This document shows, one piece after another, positions 59,416 through 64,000 of a stretch of DNA of 64,000 bases (position 1 is the stretch's first letter; every line of letters starts with the position of its first letter). Location of the stretch: positions 930,001 through 994,000 of the forward strand of contig CAWBUW010000012.1 in assembly GCA_963792075.1 (NCBI GenBank). The letters run 5' to 3'. Position numbers and translations under genes: made by a program. This DNA comes from CAWBUW01 sp963792075 (GTDB lineage Bacteria > Chloroflexota > Anaerolineae > Anaerolineales > UBA4823). Under the pieces are notes generated by a model. That model made no database searches. It had not been told where the DNA came from and worked only from the letters and a program-made list of their open reading frames with translations.

Positions 59416-59948
59416 CCAGCCCGACCGGCCAGGCACATCCGGAGGAAACAAATCAAGCCATCCCCCTGGTGGGTATCCTCATGGGTTCACAGTCAGATTG
59501 GGAAACCATGCAGCACAGCGCGGCCGCGCTGGACACATTGGGTGTGCCATACGAAGTGCATGTGGCGTCCGCTCACCGCACGCCCGACCTGGTGATCGAG
59601 TACGCCCGGAGCGCCGAAGAACGCGGCCTGCAGGTGATCATTGCCGGAGCTGGCGGCGCGGCGCACCTGGCAGGGGTCGTGGCTGCCATGACCGTGCTGC
59701 CGGTGTTGGGCGTTCCGGTGCAGTCTAAGGCGCTGAACGGGCTGGATTCGCTGCTCTCGATCGTGCAGATGCCGGCAGGTGTCCCGGTGGGCACTTTGGC
59801 CATTGGGCGGTCGGGCGCGGTGAACGCCGCGCTGCTGGCGGTGGCTATCCTGGGCGCCCAATCCCCTGTCTATCGCCAGGCTTTGAAACAATACCGCCAG
59901 GAACAGACGCAAAAAGTGCTGGATCATCCTGATCCGCGCCTGGAGTAG
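59412..59948 (+). CDS. purE: N5-carboxyaminoimidazole ribonucleotide mutase (PurE)
   Basis: A 178-residue protein. The PurE signature GILMGSQSDWETMQHSAAAL is followed by VASAHRTPDLVIEYARSAEERG, and the AGGAAHLAGVVAAMTVLPVLGVPV loop is complete. It moves the carboxyl group in the step to CAIR. purK is not beside it, so whether it works with PurK or as a class II AIR carboxylase is not settled by the neighbourhood. The ATG at 59412 overlaps the purC stop. Confidence 0.94.
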   Translation: MTSPTGQAHPEETNQAIPLVGILMGSQSDWETMQHSAAALDTLGVPYEVHVASAHRTPDLVIEYARSAEERGLQVIIAGAGGAAHLAGVVAAMTVLPVLGVPVQSKALNGLDSLLSIVQMPAGVPVGTLAIGRSGAVNAALLAVAILGAQSPVYRQALKQYRQEQTQKVLDHPDPRLE

Positions 59949-59959
59949 AAACGCAATAT

Positions 59960-61415
59960 ATGACCAGTAAAGATTGGACCGAACCTGTAATGGAACTGGA
60001 TCGCCCTCATGAAGAGTGTGGCGTGATCGGTGTTTATGCACCACATGAAGATGTGGCGCGCATGGCTTTCTTCGGCTTGTTCGCGCTGCAGCACCGGGGC
60101 CAGGAGGCCGCGGGGATCGCGGTTTCGGATGGGAAAACCGTACGCCTGCATAAAGATATCGGATTGGTTTCGCAGGTGTTCACGCCGCAAAATTTACTCC
60201 CCTTGCAGGGGCATTATTCGATTGGGCACACGCGTTATTCGACGACCGGCTCCTCCTCGCTCCGCAACGCCCAACCATTTTTAATCGAGACCCAATACGG
60301 GCCGCTGGCCATTGCGCACAACGGTAACCTGGTCAACGCGGGAGCGCTGCGCCAGGATCTGCTCCGGCACGGCGTTGGTCTGCAATCCTCCTCGGATTCG
60401 GAGGTGATCACCATGATGCTGGCCGGGGCGGAGGGAAAGAGCTGGGCTGAACGCATTCGCAATACGATGTCCAAATGGCAGGGAGCTTACTCGCTGGTCG
60501 TGCTGACGCGGGAATTTGTGTATGCCGTGCGTGATCCGTGGGGTTTCCGCCCTTTGAGCGTTGGCCTGTTGCCCAGCGGTGGGCATGCGGTTGCCTCGGA
60601 AAGCGGCGCCTTGATCACGCTGGGATGTACGGCCGTGCGTGAAGTGCGCCCAGGAGAGATTATCACGTTGAGCAACCAGGCGCTGCACGTGCTGCAGGCA
60701 CAGCCTCCTGCCGCCAACCTGGCGCGCTGTATCTTCGAGCAGATTTATTTTTCCCGCCCGGACAGTGAGTGGGATGGGATGACCGTACACCAGGTGCGCC
60801 AGAACCTGGGCGCCGAGCTGGCGCAGGAATGTCCTACCCAGGCAGACGTGGTCATCCCCGTGCCGGATTCTTTCCGTCCCGGCTGCGATTGGTTATGCCG
60901 CCAGCTCAGGCATTCCGTTCAATGATGGCTTCATCAAAAACCGTTACATTGGGCGTACGTTCATCGAGCCTACCAATTCGCTGCGCAAGCAGGGCGTGGC
61001 GCTGAAGTTCAATGTCCTGGCTGAAAACGTGCGTGGCAAACGCCTGGTCGTGATCGATGACAGCATCGTGCGCGGCAACACCTCTGGCCCGCTGGTACGC
61101 CTGCTGCAAAATGCCGGGGCAAGCGAGATCCACCTGCGTATCACTTGCCCGCCAATCCGTCACCCTTGTTTTATGGGCGTAGATATGGGCCGGTACGAGG
61201 ATTTGATCGCACATCACCTGGATGTAGAGCAGATCCGCCAGCACATCGGCTGTGATTCGCTTTATTACCTATCGATGGAAGGGATGCTGCGCGCCGTCGG
61301 GCACAAGGATTTGACCCAACCCAGCGGGTACTGCACGGCATGTTTTAGCGGTGATTACCCGCTGAAAGTTGACCTGGATACTACGAAAACAGGGTTTGAA
61401 AAGTCGATTGTCTGA
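59960..61415 (+). pseudogene. purF: amidophosphoribosyltransferase, broken by a one-base frameshift
   Basis: The N-terminal half (59960 to about 60870) has a short propeptide, the catalytic cysteine in EECGVIGVY and a complete glutaminase domain. The last recognisable residues in frame are VVIPVPDS; the frame then drifts and stops at 60925. In the next frame the normal sequence continues at once: VPAAIGYAASSGIPFNDGF, then the PRPP loop VVIDDSIVRGNTSG and the cysteine pattern of the iron-sulphur type (GYCTACFSGDYP). One extra T in the TTT run at 60871-60873 explains it. It catalyses the first step of purine synthesis, so loss would be severe; an assembly error is likely. It lies 12 bases after purE. 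Confidence 0.85.
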
Positions 61416-61428
61416 TCGTTTGTTTGGG

Positions 61429-61459
61429 GGCTGTCCTAAAAGCTTCTTCTGGGACAGCC
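61429..61459. repeat. weak hairpin in the purF-purD gap, similar to family B ends
   Basis: GGCTGTCC (61429-61436) pairs with GGACAGCC (61452-61459). The outer 8 bases match the family B ends. The loop differs. Confidence 0.5.
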
Positions 61460-61475
61460 TGCCTGAAGGAGTAGT

Positions 61476-62771
61476 ATGAAAGTTCTAATCGTTGGCTCGG
61501 GAGGCCGGGAACATGCGTTGGCCTGGAAAGTAGCCCAATCTCCCCAACTGGACAAGCTTTACATCGCGCCCGGCAACCCCGGTACGGCCAGCCTGGGTGA
61601 GAATGTGCTCCTGTCTGCCAGTGACACGCCCGGCCTGGTGGCTTTTGCTGCCCTCCAGGGCTTAGACTTGGTGATTGTCGGGCCAGAAGCGCCGCTGGCC
61701 GCGGGGCTGGCAGATGCGCTGCGCGCCGCAGGCTGTCGCACTTTTGGCCCTGGGCAGGCTGCGGCGCAGATCGAGGCTTCCAAAGCATTTGCGAAGGCCT
61801 TCATGCAGCGCCATGGCATCCCTACGGCGCGCTTCGCCGTGTTTACAGATTATGACCACGCCGCGGCGCACCTGGACCAGGTGGATTACCCGGTGGTGAT
61901 CAAGGCTTCCGGCCTGGCGGCGGGGAAGGGGGTAGTGCTGCCGGAAAGCCGCGCCCAGGCGCTGGAAGCGCTGCATGCCATGCTGGTGGCAGGTGAGTTC
62001 GGCAGCGCCAGCGCGGAGGTGGTGATCGAGGAGCGCCTGGCGGGTCCGGAGGTCTCCCTCCTGGCATTCACGGATGGTCGCACGGTGCGTCCGATGCCTC
62101 CTGCTCAGGACCATAAGCGTTTACTGGCAGGTGACCTGGGGCCGAATACCGGTGGGATGGGCGCCTTCGCTCCCTCTCCGCTCTGCCCGCCTCCGCTGGT
62201 GGAACAGATGCTGCAGCAGGTGCTGCAGCCTGCCGTGGACGGGCTGCGGGCGGAAGGCATGCCTTTCGTTGGGGTGTTGTATGCTGGGCTGATGCTGACT
62301 GCCCAGGGGCCGAAAGTATTGGAGTTCAACTGCCGCTTTGGGGACCCTGAAACGCAGGTGCTCGTACCGCTGCTGGACGGTGATTTATTAGCGATTGCGG
62401 CAGCCTGTGCGGACGGCCGGTTAGATCAGGTGGAAATTGGCTGGAAGAAACAGGCCGCGGCTTGTGTGGTGCTGGCCTCGGAGGGGTATCCTGGCCCTCC
62501 CCAGGTAGGGCGCGAGATTGAGCAAGTAATTGGCTTTGGAATTGCAGATTGGTCAGATACTGCAATATTTCATGCTGGAACGCGGCTGGAACAAGGCCGG
62601 CTGGTCACAGCCGGGGGTCGCGTGCTGGCGGTGACCGCCTGGGGGCCGGACCTCGGTGCCGCGCTGGGGAAGGCCTATACCCGCTTAGAAAGCGTCTGTT
62701 TTGAAGGCCAACAGTACCGCCAGGATATCGGCCAGGGGATGGTGGACGGGGCCCCAGGAGGCAGCCTGTGA
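61476..62771 (+). CDS. purD: phosphoribosylamine--glycine ligase
   Basis: A 431-residue ATP-grasp enzyme. Seen are KVLIVGSGGREHALAWK, the VVIKASGLAAGKGVVL ATP site, and VIEERLAGPEVSLLAF, then LLAGDLGPNTGGMGAF and the closing VLEFNCRFGDPETQVL. It joins glycine to phosphoribosylamine. GAAGGAG precedes the ATG. It overlaps purM by 4 bases. Confidence 0.96.
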   Translation: MKVLIVGSGGREHALAWKVAQSPQLDKLYIAPGNPGTASLGENVLLSASDTPGLVAFAALQGLDLVIVGPEAPLAAGLADALRAAGCRTFGPGQAAAQIEASKAFAKAFMQRHGIPTARFAVFTDYDHAAAHLDQVDYPVVIKASGLAAGKGVVLPESRAQALEALHAMLVAGEFGSASAEVVIEERLAGPEVSLLAFTDGRTVRPMPPAQDHKRLLAGDLGPNTGGMGAFAPSPLCPPPLVEQMLQQVLQPAVDGLRAEGMPFVGVLYAGLMLTAQGPKVLEFNCRFGDPETQVLVPLLDGDLLAIAAACADGRLDQVEIGWKKQAAACVVLASEGYPGPPQVGREIEQVIGFGIADWSDTAIFHAGTRLEQGRLVTAGGRVLAVTAWGPDLGAALGKAYTRLESVCFEGQQYRQDIGQGMVDGAPGGSL

Positions 62772-63838
62772 GCGCAGGGGAACGTGATGCGGAGAATCGG
62801 GCGCCAGGGCCGGCGGGTGGCCTGTCCGCTTATGCCACTTCGGGCGTTTCGATTGATGCCGGTAACCGGGCTGTGGCTCTGATGACCCAGGCAGTACGCT
62901 CGACGTATGGCCCGGAAGTGCTGGCAGGGATCGGGGCTTTTGGCGGCTTGTTCGATGCCACCGGGCTGCAAGGCTTACAGAACCCGGCATTGGTGGCTTC
63001 GATCGATGGCGTGGGTACGAAGGTCAAGCTGGCCGCGCAGGCCAAGCGCTATACCTCCATTGGGCAAGACATCGTCAACCACTGCATCAACGATATCCTG
63101 GTGCAGGGGGCGCGGCCATTATTCTTTTTGGATTATTTTGCCACTTCGCGGCTCTCACCGGAAATAGTCGCCGAGGTGGTCGGCGGGATCGCACTGGCCT
63201 GCCGCGCTGCGGGCTGCGCTTTGTTAGGCGGTGAGACGGCGGAAATGCCGGGCGTGTATGTGGAAGGGGAGTTTGACCTGGCCGGCGCCATCGTGGGTGT
63301 GGTGGAGCGCAGCCAGATGCTGCCGCGGACGGGGATCGCGCCGGGCGATGTTTTGATCGGCCTGCGTTCCTCTGGCCCGCATACCAACGGCTTTTCGCTG
63401 ATCCGCAAAGCGTTTGCGGGTGTCCCTTTGGACAAGGTTTTTCCGCAGTTGGGCCAGGCGCTGGGGGAAGCGTTGCTGCAGCCGCACCGCTCCTACCTGG
63501 GTCTGCTTTCGGGCCTGCTCCGGCGAGGAGACCTGGGCATCAAAGCGCTGGCGCACCTGACCGGAGGCGGGTTCATCGAAAATATCCCCAGGGTGCTGCC
63601 GGAGGGCGTTGGGGCAGTGGTCCAGACCGGAGCCTGGCCGGTGCCGGCTTTGTTCCGGCTGATCCAGGAGCACGGCCAGATCGCTGAAGAAGAAATGTAC
63701 CGTGTGTTCAACATGGGCATTGGCATGGTCCTCATCGTGGATCCGGCCCAGGCGGGCGCCGTTCAGGCTGAGATGCCCGAAGAGACTTACGTCATCGGTT
63801 ACCTGGCAGCCGGGGAGCGGCGGGTGGCGCTGGTATGA
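62768..63838 (+). CDS. purM: phosphoribosylformylglycinamidine cyclo-ligase
   Basis: A 356-residue AIR synthetase. The family opening YATSGVSIDAGNRAVALM is followed by the ASIDGVGTKVKLA loop, INDILVQGARPLFFLDYFAT and LLGGETAEMPGVY. It closes FGAM to AIR with ATP. The start is a GTG at 62768 that overlaps the purD stop (GTGA). It overlaps purN by 4 bases. Confidence 0.96.
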   Translation: MSAGERDAENRAPGPAGGLSAYATSGVSIDAGNRAVALMTQAVRSTYGPEVLAGIGAFGGLFDATGLQGLQNPALVASIDGVGTKVKLAAQAKRYTSIGQDIVNHCINDILVQGARPLFFLDYFATSRLSPEIVAEVVGGIALACRAAGCALLGGETAEMPGVYVEGEFDLAGAIVGVVERSQMLPRTGIAPGDVLIGLRSSGPHTNGFSLIRKAFAGVPLDKVFPQLGQALGEALLQPHRSYLGLLSGLLRRGDLGIKALAHLTGGGFIENIPRVLPEGVGAVVQTGAWPVPALFRLIQEHGQIAEEEMYRVFNMGIGMVLIVDPAQAGAVQAEMPEETYVIGYLAAGERRVALV

Positions 63839-64000
63839 ACCGGCCGTTGAGCACGCTGGTGGTGCTCGTTTCCGGGAATGGTTCGAATTTGCAGGCGATC
63901 CTGGATGCCTGCGCCTCAGGCAGGCTGCCGGCGCGGGTGGCGGCGGTAGTCTCGAACAAACCCGCAGCTTATGCGTTGGAACGCGCCCGGGCGGCGGGAA
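63835..64000 (+). CDS. purN: phosphoribosylglycinamide formyltransferase (cut by window edge)
   Basis: Only the first 55 residues are visible. They read NRPLSTLVVLVSGNGSNLQA near the N-terminus and VVSNKPAAYALERARAAG, the formyltransferase PurN start. It adds the formyl group to GAR using 10-formyl-THF. The ATG at 63835 overlaps the purM stop. The full gene continues beyond the window. Confidence 0.9.
   Translation, partial: MNRPLSTLVVLVSGNGSNLQAILDACASGRLPARVAAVVSNKPAAYALERARAAG

Noticed and set aside
1..64000. tRNA or rRNA genes
   Set aside because: No T-loop-like GGTTCGA/CCA pattern in a clover-leaf context and no rRNA-like stretch was noticed in any gap; apparent GGTTCGA hits lie inside coding genes such as purN.

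Overview
The window looks like chromosomal DNA of a Chloroflexota bacterium, most likely class Anaerolineae. This is inferred from several secreted or anchored proteins that join LysM, CAP or NBR1-Ig-like domains to long Thr/Pro linkers, from a DUF951 protein, two-PilZ content, an IleRS of the eukaryotic-like type and polyphosphate glucokinase. No rRNA or tRNA is present to confirm it. Gene density is high, with short operons on both strands and no phage, IS transposase or CRISPR.

Layout. 1-4.4 kb: FAD oxidoreductase (partial), flippase-like membrane protein, beta-propeller lipoprotein-like protein, PanE-like reductase. 4.7-15.9 kb: LysM protein, thiolase, two PilZ proteins, hypotheticals, a frameshifted GNAT protein, Tag glycosylase, VOC protein, MurJ, methyltransferase, Hsp20, polyphosphate glucokinase. 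16.4-23 kb: acetyl-CoA synthetase, IleRS, LysM lipoprotein, Nudix hydrolase. 23-30.2 kb (minus): a housekeeping run coaE-cdaA-cdaR-der-lepB-deoC-zinc-finger-hypothetical, which includes the c-di-AMP cyclase and its regulator. 30.3-34.2 kb (minus): a peptide-type ABC importer (binding protein and two permeases, no ATPases). 34.4-50.9 kb: Kbl, TyrA, HD, site-2 protease, DUF951, GT28 glycosyltransferase, RsmI, PAP2/nucleotidyltransferase/quinate-dehydrogenase-like operon, IlvE, Eis-like acetyltransferase, SixA, CAP-LysM protein, PncC, UvrC. 51-54.5 kb: a cobalamin riboswitch and BtuF-BtuC-BtuD-type importer. 54.5-64 kb: a purine biosynthesis operon purL-purQ-purC-purE-purF-purD-purM-purN, with overlapping start/stop codons and a structured leader.

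The most notable observations are these. (1) The peptide-binding protein appears circularly permuted: the segment that normally opens the SBP_5 fold is at its C-terminus. (2) At least ten intergenic palindromes have 16-33 bp stems closed by a 3-nt purine loop (GAA or AAA on one strand). They fall into repeat families, and several lie between divergent genes, where they cannot be terminators. One copy is flanked by a 20-bp duplication of the end of uvrC. (3) A long bulged hairpin lies in the leader of the purine operon. (4) There are single-base frameshifts in purF and in a GNAT gene. (5) CoaE carries an acetyltransferase-like C-terminal domain. (6) PurL carries two N-terminal PurS-like modules. 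(7) Several genes have a -10 box only 7-9 nt from the ATG, implying leaderless mRNAs.
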